This document shows positions 44,751 through 52,933 of a stretch of 64,000 nucleotides of DNA, one piece after another; the stretch's first letter is position 1, and each line of letters begins with the position of its first letter. The position numbers and the translations under genes are program-made. The notes beneath the pieces were generated by a model. It was not told the DNA's origin and searched no databases. It saw nothing but the letters and a program-made list of their open reading frames with translations. Origin of the DNA: Arthrobacter sp. C2. GTDB taxonomy: Bacteria; Actinomycetota; Actinomycetes; Actinomycetales; Micrococcaceae. The DNA lies in assembly GCA_024207135.1 (NCBI GenBank), contig CP042428.1:4464001-4528000 (forward strand). Reading direction: 5' to 3'.

Positions 44751-45854
44751 TTATCCTCCAATGGCGCTCATCGAGCGCTCCGATTGTACAAAGTCCTTCG
44801 AACCGAGCCCGGCGTGGTCCATGCCGTGGGCCCGGGGCTTGCCCCACATCGCCGCGCGCCAGCGTTCGGCGATTGCCGCGTCGTCCGAGCCGTCGCGCAG
44901 CAGCGCGGACAGGTCGGTTTCCTCACGCGAGAACAGGCAGCTCATGACCTTGCCCTCGGCGGTGATGCGGGTGCGCTTGCAGTCGGCGCAGAACGGCTCG
45001 GAGACCGAGGCGATGATGCCCACCGCGCCCAGGATGGTCTCCGGGTCTTCAGGGGTGGAGACCAGGAAGCGTTCGGCCGGCGCCCCGTCGCGGGGCCTGG
45101 TGTCGGGGGAGAGCCGGAAGCGGGTTTCCAGGTAGGCGCGCAAATCCGCGGCGGTGACCATGTTGTCCTTGCGCCACACGTGGTCCGCATCCAGCGGCAT
45201 CTGCTCGATGAAGCGCAGCTCCAGGCCGCGCTCCAGCGCCCAGGCCAACAGCTCGGGGGCCTGCTCGTCGTTGATCCCGCGCATCAGCACCGCGTTGATC
45301 TTCACCGGGGCCAGGTTGGCGGCCAGCGCCGCGTCGATGCCGGCGAACACCGAGTCGATGTGGTCGCGGCGGGTGAGCTTGGCGAAGGTCTCGGCGTGCA
45401 GGGTGTCCAGGGAGACGTTGATGCGGGTCAGTCCGGCCTCGGCGAGCGCGGCGGCCTTCTGGGCCAGCCCGACCCCGTTGGTGGTCAGGGAGACGGGCAG
45501 GTGCGGGTGTTCGGCGCGGACGGCGGCGATGATCTGGGGAAGGTCCACGCGGACCAGGGGCTCTCCTCCGGTGAGGCGCAGTTCGCGCACTCCCAAATCG
45601 CGCACGCCGATGCGCACGATCCGGGTGATTTCCTCCAGGGTGAGCAGCTTGGACTTGGGCAGCCAGGCCAGGCCGTCGGCGGGCATGCAGTAGGTGCAGC
45701 GCAGGTTGCATTTGTCGATCAGCGAGATGCGCAGGTCGGTGGCCTGCCGGCCGAACTTGTCGCTGAGCCCGGGGGCGTCAGCGGGTGCCGGGGTGAGGAT
45801 GGTGGGCATGGGCAGGCTGACGGTGTTCCGGGGTGTGTCTGTGTTCGTCGCCAT
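44751..45854 (-). CDS. moaA: GTP 3',8-cyclase MoaA
   Basis: A 367-aa radical SAM enzyme that makes the first molybdenum-cofactor intermediate from GTP with MoaC. The N-terminal 4Fe-4S motif is CNLRCTYCMP (CxxxCxxC); RLTGGEPLVR and LTTNGVGL follow; the C-terminal second cluster motif is CADCKRTRITAEG and CLF; the usual C-terminal GG is at the very end (SAIGG). ATG 45854 (MATNTDTPRN) is chosen; upstream codons to 45884 would add ten residues and neither start has a strong ribosome site. It may be read from the E1/lipoyl operon upstream (124-bp gap). Confidence 0.92.
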   Translation of the reverse strand: MATNTDTPRNTVSLPMPTILTPAPADAPGLSDKFGRQATDLRISLIDKCNLRCTYCMPADGLAWLPKSKLLTLEEITRIVRIGVRDLGVRELRLTGGEPLVRVDLPQIIAAVRAEHPHLPVSLTTNGVGLAQKAAALAEAGLTRINVSLDTLHAETFAKLTRRDHIDSVFAGIDAALAANLAPVKINAVLMRGINDEQAPELLAWALERGLELRFIEQMPLDADHVWRKDNMVTAADLRAYLETRFRLSPDTRPRDGAPAERFLVSTPEDPETILGAVGIIASVSEPFCADCKRTRITAEGKVMSCLFSREETDLSALLRDGSDDAAIAERWRAAMWGKPRAHGMDHAGLGSKDFVQSERSMSAIGG

Positions 45855-45978
45855 ATATCGAGCGTAGTCGACGGGGACGGGCAATGCGCCCTTTGTGGCT
45901 TGGCCCTTGGCGGACAGCGCTTCGCCGGGGGAGGAGCCGCCGGCGCGGGAGCCGGCGGTGCGCCTCCCGCTCCGGCGG

Positions 45979-46209
45979 CTATTCGATCCGGCCGATCACC
46001 GTGCCCTGGGCCACCGCTTCCTCCTCGGGGACGAGCACCTTCAGCACCCCGGAGTGTTCGGCCTTGATTTCCCTGTCCACCTTGTCCATGGCGATCTCGG
46101 CGATCAGGTCGCCGACCTCCACCTGCTCGCCGTCCTGGAAGAACCAGGTGACCACGACGCCCGTGGCCTGCGCATCCTCGGTCATCACGGGGAACAGGAT
46201 CTGGCTCAC
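45979..46209 (-). CDS. Stand-alone lipoyl domain protein
   Basis: A 76-aa protein consisting only of a biotinyl/lipoyl domain: FPVMTEDAQATGVVVTWFFQDGEQVEVGDLIAEIAMDKVDREIKA, with the modified lysine in the EIAMDKVD turn. Its GTG start overlaps the E1beta stop (GTGA). It would carry acyl groups as lipoamide for the adjacent E1. No acyltransferase core (E2) is fused or encoded nearby, which is unusual for a 2-oxoacid dehydrogenase; the catalytic partner may be elsewhere or the protein may work in a different reaction. Confidence 0.88.
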   Translation of the reverse strand: MSQILFPVMTEDAQATGVVVTWFFQDGEQVEVGDLIAEIAMDKVDREIKAEHSGVLKVLVPEEEAVAQGTVIGRIE

Positions 46210-47261
46210 TGCCCGACCGCCTGGCGCACGGCCGCCTCGATGCGGGCCGGGGTCGGCAGCACGGCGTACTCCAGGTCCCTGGCATAGGGGATCGGGACAT
46301 CGGGGACCGCGACGCGAGAGACGTGCTTGAGCCCGCCGGGCAGCGCCTCGGCCGCCGTGGCGATGACCTCGCCACTGAGGCCGAAGGACTGGTAGTCCTC
46401 GTCCACCACGATGAGCCGGCCCGTCTTGGACACCGAGGCAATGATGGCCTCGCGATCCAGGGGCGCCACGGTGCGCAGGTCGATGACCTCCACGTCAATT
46501 CCCTCGCCGGCGAGCTTCTCGGCGACATCCAGGGAATGGTGGACCGACAGGGACAGCGTCACGATACTCACGTCGCTTCCCTCCCGGGCCACCCGGGCCT
46601 TGCCGATCGGCACCTCGTAGGCGTCGGTGGGCACCGCGCCGATCGAGCGCGGGTTCTTCTTCATCCAGCCCAGTCCCATGATGCCCTTGTGGAACATGTA
46701 GACCACCGGGTCATCCGAGCGGATCGCGGCGGTCATCAGCCCCTTCGCGTCGTAGGGGTTCGACGGGACGACGACCTTCATGCCCGGCAGGTGGGCGAAG
46801 GTCCCCCAGAGGCACTGGGAGTGCTGCGCACCGTCGGAGTATCCGCCGCCCGTCGCGGTCATCAGCACCATCGGTACCCGGACGTTGCCGCCGGATTCGA
46901 AGTGGATCTTGGCCATGTGGTTGTAGATCTGGTCCATGCAGACCCCGAAGAAGTCGGCGAACATCAGCTCGACCACCGGCCGCATGCCCTCGACCGCGGC
47001 ACCGATGCCCAGGCCGATGAACGCGGTTTCGGAGATCGGGGTGTCGATCACGCGTTCGGGGCCGAACTCGTCGAGCAGCCCGGTGGTGGAAGAGAAGATG
47101 CCGCCGTAGGCGCCGACGTCCTCGCCCATCACAAAGACCTTCTCGTCGGTGTGCATCTGTTGGGCGATGGCCTCGACGATGGCCTTGGAGGTGGAGAGCC
47201 TGCGGCGGCCCGCTTCGGGCTCGAGCGGCAGCTGGGTTTGTGTGCTGGACAGGGTGTTCAT
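46206..47261 (-). CDS. Thiamine-diphosphate dehydrogenase E1 component, beta subunit
   Basis: A 351-aa transketolase-type protein. Marks are ALAQQM-like IVEAIAQQM, FVMGEDVGAYGG, RVIDTPISETAFIGLGIGAAVEGMRPV, QHSQCLWGTFAHLPGMKVVVPSNPYDAKGL and the C-terminal DLRTVAPLDREAIIASVSKTGRLIVVDED. ATG 47261 has AAGGAG upstream and overlaps the E1alpha stop (ATGA). It pairs with E1alpha to decarboxylate a 2-oxoacid or acetoin-like substrate. Acetoin dehydrogenase (AcoAB) or branched-chain oxoacid dehydrogenase are both possible; the small size and a free lipoyl domain favour neither clearly. Confidence 0.88.
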   Translation of the reverse strand: MNTLSSTQTQLPLEPEAGRRRLSTSKAIVEAIAQQMHTDEKVFVMGEDVGAYGGIFSSTTGLLDEFGPERVIDTPISETAFIGLGIGAAVEGMRPVVELMFADFFGVCMDQIYNHMAKIHFESGGNVRVPMVLMTATGGGYSDGAQHSQCLWGTFAHLPGMKVVVPSNPYDAKGLMTAAIRSDDPVVYMFHKGIMGLGWMKKNPRSIGAVPTDAYEVPIGKARVAREGSDVSIVTLSLSVHHSLDVAEKLAGEGIDVEVIDLRTVAPLDREAIIASVSKTGRLIVVDEDYQSFGLSGEVIATAAEALPGGLKHVSRVAVPDVPIPYARDLEYAVLPTPARIEAAVRQAVGQ

Positions 47262-48265
47262 GACCTTGCTCCTTCGGTGAATACATACTTCAAGGCGTCG
47301 GCGGGATCGGGCAGGGGAGAGGACTTCGCGAAGGCGATCGCGTCCTCGACCGTGGCGGAGGCCGCGGCCCCCATTTCGGTGAATGTCGCGGTGTCGAGGA
47401 TTCCGGCGTCGGAGAGGTGCTTGTGGTAGGTGGGGATCGGGTCGCGGCCCGGAACGCCCTCGAGGTCGCCGCGGTAGCCCTGGGCGTCGCCCTCGAAGTG
47501 GCCCCACAACCGCAGGGTGTGCACCTCGATGAGGCTGGGTCCCTCGCCGGCCCGTGCCCGGCGGACCGCCTCGCCGACCGCGGCCCAGACATCCTCCACG
47601 GCGTTGTCCTCCACGCGGGTTCCCGGGATCCCGTAGGCGGCGGCACGGACCGCGTTGGACGGCACCGAGGTCGAGGCCGATCGCGGGACCGAGATCCCCC
47701 AGTCGTTGTCCTCGATGACGAAGATGACCGGAAGCTTCCACAAAGCGGCGAGGTTCAGCGCCTCGTGGAACGCGCCCTGGTTCGCCGCGCCCTCCCCGGC
47801 CACGGCGACCGCCACCCGGTCTGTCCCGGCGCGCTGGAAGGCAAAGGCCTGCCCGAGCGCCGGCGGCAGCCCCTCGGCGACGATCCCGGAGCAGGAGAAA
47901 TGGGCCTCCGGGTCAAAGAGATGCATGTGTCCGCCGCGGCCCCGGCCCAGCCCGGTCTCCCGTCCAAAGATCTCCGCGGCCATCTTGCGAATGTCCACGC
48001 CGTGGGCGATGGCCAGGTGGTGCGGGCGATGCGTGGCGGTCATTGCGTCGCCGCGTGACAGGTGCGCGCCGATCCCCGCGGCCACCGGTTCCTGGCCGGC
48101 GGCCAGGTGCATTTCGCCGGGCACCAGTCCTGCCCCGATGTCGAAGCCCGGCGACTTGTCGGCATGGTATTCGCGCAAGATTGCTTCCTCGAAGGTGCGG
48201 ATCAGCACCATCATGCGCAATAGATCGAGTTTGTCCTTTTCGGACAGGACAGATTGAACCGTCAT
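47258..48265 (-). CDS. Thiamine-diphosphate dehydrogenase E1 component, alpha subunit
   Basis: A 335-aa protein; ATG 48265 is selected because AGGAG lies upstream in CAGGAGTAGGGCC. It has the ThDP-binding motif GEGAANQG...NLAALWKLPVIFVIEDN (the GDG...NN type) and the RGRGGHMHLF and HFSCSGIVAEG regions that bind the cofactor. Typical E1alpha length is 320-400. First gene of the E1alpha-E1beta-lipoyl operon, probably extending into moaA-moaD. Metabolic substrate unknown. Confidence 0.88.
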   Translation of the reverse strand: MTVQSVLSEKDKLDLLRMMVLIRTFEEAILREYHADKSPGFDIGAGLVPGEMHLAAGQEPVAAGIGAHLSRGDAMTATHRPHHLAIAHGVDIRKMAAEIFGRETGLGRGRGGHMHLFDPEAHFSCSGIVAEGLPPALGQAFAFQRAGTDRVAVAVAGEGAANQGAFHEALNLAALWKLPVIFVIEDNDWGISVPRSASTSVPSNAVRAAAYGIPGTRVEDNAVEDVWAAVGEAVRRARAGEGPSLIEVHTLRLWGHFEGDAQGYRGDLEGVPGRDPIPTYHKHLSDAGILDTATFTEMGAAASATVEDAIAFAKSSPLPDPADALKYVFTEGARS

Positions 48266-48602
48266 GGCCCTACTCCTGCTTTTCAGCGGTGCGCCCGGTT
48301 GACGCCAACCGTGATGGCCCCATGGTAGGCACGGGGGCAAGGGCCGGGGAAGGGTTGGTGGCATCGGTTCTGTGCGGACACCGCGGGGAGCGGCACTCCC
48401 GGTTCCCCGCGGTTCCCGGGTCCGCCGTCAAGAAGGTCGCCGGTGACCTGTTGACACTGCCCACGATACGTTCATCGGTGCCCGCCGAACGCGATGAGAC
48501 CATGCGCCGAGCTGCAGGCTCATATTGCGGGCCGGCCGTCCATGCGACTGACCGAACGCCGGGCCGCGCTTTGTGCTGCCTGTTTCGGGGGCAAGGGGTT
48601 GC
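48266..48602. other. Divergent intergenic region
   Basis: Lies between the leftward E1 operon and the rightward small membrane-protein/XRE pair. No supported coding frame; the right end leads into the 18-bp repeat array at 48603-48657. Confidence 0.4.
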
Positions 48603-48657
48603 GTCAAACGAGCTTTACATGTCAAGCTTGCTTTGCAAGTCAAGCACGCTTTACATG
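48603..48657 (+). promoter_or_regulatory. 18-bp periodic operator array
   Basis: GCTTTACATGTCAAGC (48612-48627), GCTTTGCAAGTCAAGC (48630-48645) and GCTTTACATG (48648-48657) repeat at 18 bp; GTCAAAC at 48603-48609 is the tail of a further unit. Each unit is itself roughly palindromic (CTTTACATGTCAAG). It lies just before the membrane-protein/XRE gene pair, so autoregulation by the XRE protein is likely. Confidence 0.6.
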
Positions 48658-48667
48658 AGGAGTGTCC

Positions 48668-49141
48668 ATGAGCAGTGAAACCAGAACCGACAACCGCACA
48701 CGTTGGGGCCGAACCCGCTTCGCCGACGGCCGGCTTCCCGCCGTGGCCGTCGCCATTCCGGTCGGGCTGCTGCTGGCCATTGGCGTCGGTGCCGTCACCC
48801 TCTGGACAGGTGTGGCCAGTGGCGAGCACGCCCTGCCGGTTGCCGGGGTGTTCGCCCTGGTCATGTCCTGGGGGCTCGTGGGCCTGGTCTGGGCGCTCGT
48901 CGTCGACCGGACGAGCCTGCGGGGAGCGATCGACAACCCGGACGAATCGATCGAATCGACATGGCTGGACGCCGCCATGGCCGGCGCATTCCGCGACACC
49001 ATCATGCTGACCGGCTTGGTCCTGGCGATCCTCTCCATCACCGGATTCGAGCTCGACGTGCTCTGGGCGCTCATCGGGGTCATCGTGGTCGGCTTCTTCA
49101 GCACCTTCGTGCGCTACCTCATGGCGAAGAAGCGGGGCTAA
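48668..49141 (+). CDS. Membrane protein (three to four helices), XRE-linked
   Basis: A 157-aa protein with about four hydrophobic segments (VAVAIPVGLLLAIGVGAVTLW, VAGVFALVMSWGLVGLVWALVV, and two near the C-terminus). ATG 48668 has GAGGAG five bases upstream. The stop is two bases before the GTG of the XRE gene, so they form a unit. Membrane proteins of this type paired with a 60-70-aa XRE regulator (DUF2178-like) are widespread, but no function is assigned. Confidence 0.75.
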   Translation: MSSETRTDNRTRWGRTRFADGRLPAVAVAIPVGLLLAIGVGAVTLWTGVASGEHALPVAGVFALVMSWGLVGLVWALVVDRTSLRGAIDNPDESIESTWLDAAMAGAFRDTIMLTGLVLAILSITGFELDVLWALIGVIVVGFFSTFVRYLMAKKRG

Positions 49142-49143
49142 GG

Positions 49144-49356
49144 GTGAAAAACTCCCTTCCCGAACGCCGGCAGGAGCGCCGCTGGTCGCAACAGCGCCTC
49201 GCCGACGAGCTCGGCGTCTCCCGGCAAACGGTCATCTCCATCGAACGCGGACGGTTCGACCCGTCCCTGCCGCTGGCCTTCCGCCTGGCCGAGGTCTTTG
49301 GGTGCAGGATTGACGATCTCTTCGACCCCCGGGGAGATGTCACGCCGTCGGGCTGA
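49144..49356 (+). CDS. XRE-family helix-turn-helix regulator
   Basis: A 70-aa protein, the last of a two-gene unit: LPERRQERRWSQQRLADELGVSRQTVISIERGRFDPSLPLAFRLAEVFGCRIDDLF is a complete Cro/CI-type HTH and the C-terminal FDPRGD. GTG 49144 begins two bases after the membrane-protein stop. It probably binds the 18-bp array at 48603 and controls its own operon. Confidence 0.85.
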   Translation: MKNSLPERRQERRWSQQRLADELGVSRQTVISIERGRFDPSLPLAFRLAEVFGCRIDDLFDPRGDVTPSG

Positions 49357-49453
49357 AGGTTGCTCCTTCGCCTCGCGGGTGTGCGGGCCGTCGTCCCGAT
49401 TGACGACGAGGGTGCATGGATCCCACTCGCGTGCAGGGCCGGCTCTCCTGCGG

Positions 49454-49457
49454 TTAG
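49454..49457. repeat. Left target-site duplication TTAG
   Basis: TTAG immediately precedes the left end of the element and is repeated at 51190-51193 after the right end. A 4-bp duplication fits IS1380 elements. Confidence 0.8.
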
Positions 49458-49632
49458 CCCAGCCATTTCATAAGGTGATGGCAAGCCGCTGATTTCGTAT
49501 TTTGGTTCGTGGTTGGCGGTTTTGCTGTTTAGGGGCACGCCGATGGTTGCCGTGTCGCCGGTATGGGGCGTCGGGTTCCACGTGTCCGAGCTGGGCTTCT
49601 TCCTGGTCGTTTGGATGGGTTGGTTCACCGGT

Positions 49633-51069
49633 TCAGGTGATCAGGATGCTGTCCTTGAAGCGTTGCTGCAGGTGCTTGAAGCGTTCGTAGAGCTCCAGGA
49701 GGAGCTTGGCCTCGGGTGCCTTGCGGGATAGCAAGAGTTTGGTTTGTCGGCCGCCGTGGACGATTTTCCCCGCCATGGAAAACAATCGGTAGCGCCAGCG
49801 TTTCATGTCCCAGCGCCCGGCCGCATGCCCCGTGGGGAGCACCGCGAGCTGAAGCCAGCTGACCAGGTTCATGGCAAACATGGCAAGGTTCGCCCACGCT
49901 GTATTGGCAGCGTAGGAGTGATAAGGCAGCTTACCGAGTCCGGTGTTCTTGAGGGTCTTGATCCTGTTCTCGCACCGGCCACGGGCACGGTGCCGGGCGT
50001 CAAGAAAAGCAACGTTGTACCGGGGTGCATTGGTGAGGAATGCGGTGACCCGGTTCCCGTCGGTGTCGAACAAGCTGGCGTTGGCTCCAGGATGCAAGGG
50101 TTCGGCCCGCAGGTGGAGGCGGGTGCCGGGAGGGTAATTCTTTAGCGCAATCACCTTGCTGGCATCGATCACCCACGCGTTATGACGCTGCTCGCCCTGC
50201 TGGTCGGTCGCCGGCTCCCAATACTTTTTCTCATTGATCCACCCGATCAGCCGCTCGTTGGCCACCGGCAACGCAAAGGACGTGGAGAACTGGAGGCCCA
50301 AGGAGTGCAGGTGGTGCAGGAACTCGCGGGAGGCCCCGGCGCTGTCGGTGCGGATCAGGATCCTTTCACCGATCAGTTCACCGTGCTCGTCATGGAACTC
50401 ATCCGGTAGTTGGGCCAAGGCTTGGGACAGGACTTCGATATGGTCTTTCGCGCTGTTGGCACCCTTGTTTCCCGGGCGCATCAAGATCGCGAGGACCTCA
50501 CCGGTTCCGTTCCCGGCGCCGTAATCGGCCATGGCAATCAACGGGGAAAAGCCATACCCACCCTTGTAGGTTGCTGCAGCATTTTCCTTCTCCGAGTGGA
50601 CGTGAACCAGGGACGCATCGATGTCGATGATGAGGGGATCTTCCGCGGTGGCCCGGCGTGCCGGACTCCGCTTGCCGGCAGCCTCCCACACCTTGGATCG
50701 CAGGGTGCGTTGCATGGTTGCAAACCCATGGGCGAAGGCCTCGGGTTGGCCCTTGATCCGGGCCATGAACCTGCTGATCGTCGCATCGGAGGCGACCGAC
50801 CCGAACAACGCCGGGGCGGCGCGGAGCTGGTCGACGTCGGTGACCTGTTCGCCGCCGCCGGCGAGCATCATCGCCAAGGAGCCCAGGATTTTTCCGGGTC
50901 GGTGCCCGGCCAGGGCGGGAACAAACTGGGAAAAGCGGTCCTCACATAGCTTCCGGAAGCCCAAGGCGTTGAGGAAGCCGGCCAGCATTCCCAGCCCTGC
51001 GTGGGACACCAGTGCCTGGGCAGTCAGGGATGCCGGAATGACAGGGAAAACTGCGGTAGAATTGAGCAC
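49633..51069 (-). CDS. IS1380-family transposase
   Basis: A 478-aa DDE transposase. GGGEQVTDVDQLRA, FMARIKGQPEAFAHGF, IDIDASLVHVHSEKENAAATYKGGYGFSPLIAM and RTDSAGASREFLHHL match the family, with catalytic acids in IDIDASLV and RTDSAG, and a C-terminal domain with RGRCENRIKTLKNTGLGKLP. The gene starts with GTG 51069; a nested inverted repeat lies just upstream. It moves the element by transposition with 4-bp target duplication. Confidence 0.93.
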   Translation of the reverse strand: MLNSTAVFPVIPASLTAQALVSHAGLGMLAGFLNALGFRKLCEDRFSQFVPALAGHRPGKILGSLAMMLAGGGEQVTDVDQLRAAPALFGSVASDATISRFMARIKGQPEAFAHGFATMQRTLRSKVWEAAGKRSPARRATAEDPLIIDIDASLVHVHSEKENAAATYKGGYGFSPLIAMADYGAGNGTGEVLAILMRPGNKGANSAKDHIEVLSQALAQLPDEFHDEHGELIGERILIRTDSAGASREFLHHLHSLGLQFSTSFALPVANERLIGWINEKKYWEPATDQQGEQRHNAWVIDASKVIALKNYPPGTRLHLRAEPLHPGANASLFDTDGNRVTAFLTNAPRYNVAFLDARHRARGRCENRIKTLKNTGLGKLPYHSYAANTAWANLAMFAMNLVSWLQLAVLPTGHAAGRWDMKRWRYRLFSMAGKIVHGGRQTKLLLSRKAPEAKLLLELYERFKHLQQRFKDSILIT

Positions 51070-51071
51070 TG

Positions 51072-51142
51072 AAAAGGTGACCCTTTCAACTGGTGGATAT
51101 GAGGCTTAGACACTTCCATTTTCCCAGTTCAGGTCACCTTTT
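51072..51142. repeat. Nested inverted repeat upstream of transposase gene
   Basis: AAAAGGTGACC (51072-51082) with GGTCACCTTTT (51132-51142) and, inside, AACTGG (51088-51093) with CCAGTT (51124-51129) form a double-stemmed hairpin between the transposase start and the right IS end. It could reduce read-through from outside promoters or hide the ribosome site, as in some other IS elements. Confidence 0.6.
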
Positions 51143-51189
51143 CCTCGTTAAAGACGGTTAATGACTTCCTACCTCATGAAACCGCTGGG

Positions 51190-51193
51190 TTAG
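51190..51193. repeat. Right target-site duplication TTAG
   Basis: Direct copy of 49454-49457 at the outer side of the right IS end. Confidence 0.8.
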
Positions 51194-51518
51194 GTAGGTC
51201 AAGCAACGGAGCTGAAGCTGAGTGGACGTTGAAACGGAACCGGGTGGAATCCAGGTTCTCGTTCCAACGTCTCGTCGACCGCTCCGGTCGGCGATGTGTG
51301 GACCGCCGCATTTTTTCGGTCTGGGCGCGCGCTGTCAACAGCGGGCTGCTGTCCGCTGTTTGCCCTCTCCGGGCATCGGTGACCGTTCTGCATCAGGACA
51401 CCGGTGGCACATCGGGCTCTTCGAACCAAGGTCCGCGCGGGTTGGCCCGGACTGGGGGCGGCAGCCCAGCGGCCACCCAGGGTTGCTTAACCACCCGTCA
51501 AGTGATTTACTCAACCCC
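51194..51518. other. Intergenic region right of the IS
   Basis: No supported gene. The frame of the next gene is open far upstream but lacks sensible codon use. Contains TTAACCACCCGTCAAGTGAT, a possible promoter region, close to 51487. Confidence 0.4.
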
Positions 51519-51986
51519 ATGGAAAGTTATTTTGAGGATCAGCGTGGCCATACGTCCGCGCGGGATGCGCTCGATGTCATCGGGAACGATCGCGGGCGTG
51601 TCGGGGATCGGATGTCGGCTGAAACCTGGTGGGGCGCTCCAGCGCAAGGGTTTGCTGCGGCGCTGCTGGTTGTAGGTCCCGCTGCCGGTTTCCAGTGGGC
51701 GTGGCTGTTCTTCTTGGCAAGCACGTTGGTCTCCGTTGGCGTTGAGGTGTTCTTCCGCAGACGCAGCGGCCTCAGCATTTCCCGTCCTGCCGGACCGCGC
51801 GGCCGCGCCTTGCTGATCGGGATCGTCTTCCTGCACGTAGTCTCGCTTGGGGCCAGTGTGATGCTCGCGGTCATGGGCTTGCGCGGTTGGATTCTTGTCG
51901 CCGCCGCAATTGCAGGCATTTACACAGCTCTCGGTGTCATGGCTTACGATCGCATCTACGCGGCGGAGGTGCGTCGTGCGAGATGA
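51519..51986 (+). CDS. Membrane protein (DUF2178-like size), unknown function
   Basis: A 155-aa protein from ATG 51519 with a soluble N-terminus (MESYFEDQRGHTSARD), then about four membrane helices (FAAALLVVGPAAGFQWAW, FFLASTLVSVGVEVFF, and two later). It has no ribosome site of note. It precedes a winged-helix regulator gene on the same strand, as the membrane-protein/XRE pair at 48.7 kb does, so an analogous regulatory pair is likely. Not recognised further. Confidence 0.65.
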   Translation: MESYFEDQRGHTSARDALDVIGNDRGRVGDRMSAETWWGAPAQGFAAALLVVGPAAGFQWAWLFFLASTLVSVGVEVFFRRRSGLSISRPAGPRGRALLIGIVFLHVVSLGASVMLAVMGLRGWILVAAAIAGIYTALGVMAYDRIYAAEVRRAR

Positions 51987-52093
51987 GAGGGATGCCGTCA
52001 TGGCAGCGCGAGTATCCGGCTTGTCCTCGACGGGCAGCGTCCCGACGTGCAATATCCGCAGCATTTGCGCGTGGACTATCCATGGGAGCCGCT

Positions 52094-52399
52094 GTGCGCA
52101 CTGAACCCTGCTTTGACGAGATGATCCATGCGCCGACTCGGCTACGCCTGTGTGCGATGCTGCGTCCACTCGCTGGAGCCGAGTTCTCGGCGATCGCGGC
52201 GACGCTCGAACTCAGCGAGGCGAACCTCTCGAAGACTGTTCGGAACCTCGTCGAGCTAGGCTACCTCAGCAGCAGTAAGCAGTCCTCGCCCGAGCGCTCG
52301 GACTCACGCCAGATCACCACCATCAAGCTCACCCCACTGGGTCGCCGTGCTTTCGACGGGCACCTCGCCGCTCTGCGCGCGATGGCCGGGGAGCAGTAG
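52094..52399 (+). CDS. Winged-helix transcriptional regulator (ArsR/MarR-like)
   Basis: A 101-aa protein: APTRLRLCAMLRPLAGAEFSAIAATLELSEANLSKTVRNLVELGYLSSSKQ, then the wing SDSRQITTIKLTPLGRRAFDGHLAAL. This is the small DNA-binding winged-helix type used by actinobacterial one-component regulators. GTG 52094 is chosen because GGGAG sits five bases upstream; ATG 52082 is the alternative. It lies downstream of the membrane-protein gene and may control it. The 107-bp gap between them has no gene that I can support. Confidence 0.8.
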   Translation: MRTEPCFDEMIHAPTRLRLCAMLRPLAGAEFSAIAATLELSEANLSKTVRNLVELGYLSSSKQSSPERSDSRQITTIKLTPLGRRAFDGHLAALRAMAGEQ

Positions 52400-52505
52400 C
52401 CCCAGCCGGGCACCCCGCCCATTGCCAGCAAGGTCGCGCTACGCCACGAACGCGGGCGTAGGGTTTTCTGCGGGCAGTCGCGCTCTACGTATCGAAACTC
52501 GTCGC

Positions 52506-52775
52506 GTGGGTTTACTGGTCGCGTTGGCAGATCGTTCGGCTAGCAAGGCCACCGAGCGCATCTGGCATGAGCAGTACGTCAAGCGCATCGACCGAGGGGT
52601 ACAGCGGGCGACCCTGCGGAAGCTCGAGCTGATCCATGCGGCGAAGGATGTCGAGGACCTGCGGATTTCGCCAGGGAACCGGTTGGAGCGCCTGGCCGGC
52701 GACCGTCGGGGCCAGCACGGCATCCGGGTGAATGTGCAGTGGCGTCTCTGCTACGCGTTCAGCCATGCTTTAGGC
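52506..52775 (+). pseudogene. Truncated HigB/RelE-family toxin gene
   Basis: The plus-strand frame reads SKATERIWHEQYVKRIDRGVQRATLRKLELIHAAKDVEDLR then NRLERLAGDRRGQHGIRVNVQWRLCYAF, which matches HigB-type toxins up to the QWRI(C) strand. It then diverges into unrelated sequence, so the last strand with catalytic residues is missing. Its N-terminus is also altered (preceded by GLLVALADRSA). The antitoxin HigA, normally next, is absent. The fragment is probably a relic of a lost toxin-antitoxin unit. Confidence 0.7.
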
Positions 52776-52933
52776 GCGGCACGATTCAGGCCGACGTACC
52801 AACTCGGCCCTGCAGCAGTTCCGCTGCGTTCTTCGCCGTCGCCTTGGCAGAGCCCGGGTTCTGGCCGGTCACGTATGCCGGAACACGGTGGAATCCGTCC
52901 CACGTGTGACCGACGGCTGAGGTCGTCGCAGCG

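Larger units (their letters stand above)
49458..51189 (-). mobile_element. IS1380-family insertion sequence, intact, 1732 bp
   Basis: The element is bounded by terminal inverted repeats (left CCCAGCCATTTCATAAGGT, right, inward from 51189, CCCAGCGGTTTCATGAGGT, 16 of 19 identical) and flanked by TTAG duplications. It contains one leftward transposase gene. Length and single-gene structure agree with IS1380. The intact ends and open transposase suggest a recent insertion. Confidence 0.88.

Noticed and set aside
44451-46067. 538-codon plus-strand frame opposite moaA/moaD
   Set aside because: Shadow frame, Gly/Gln/His-rich without domain.
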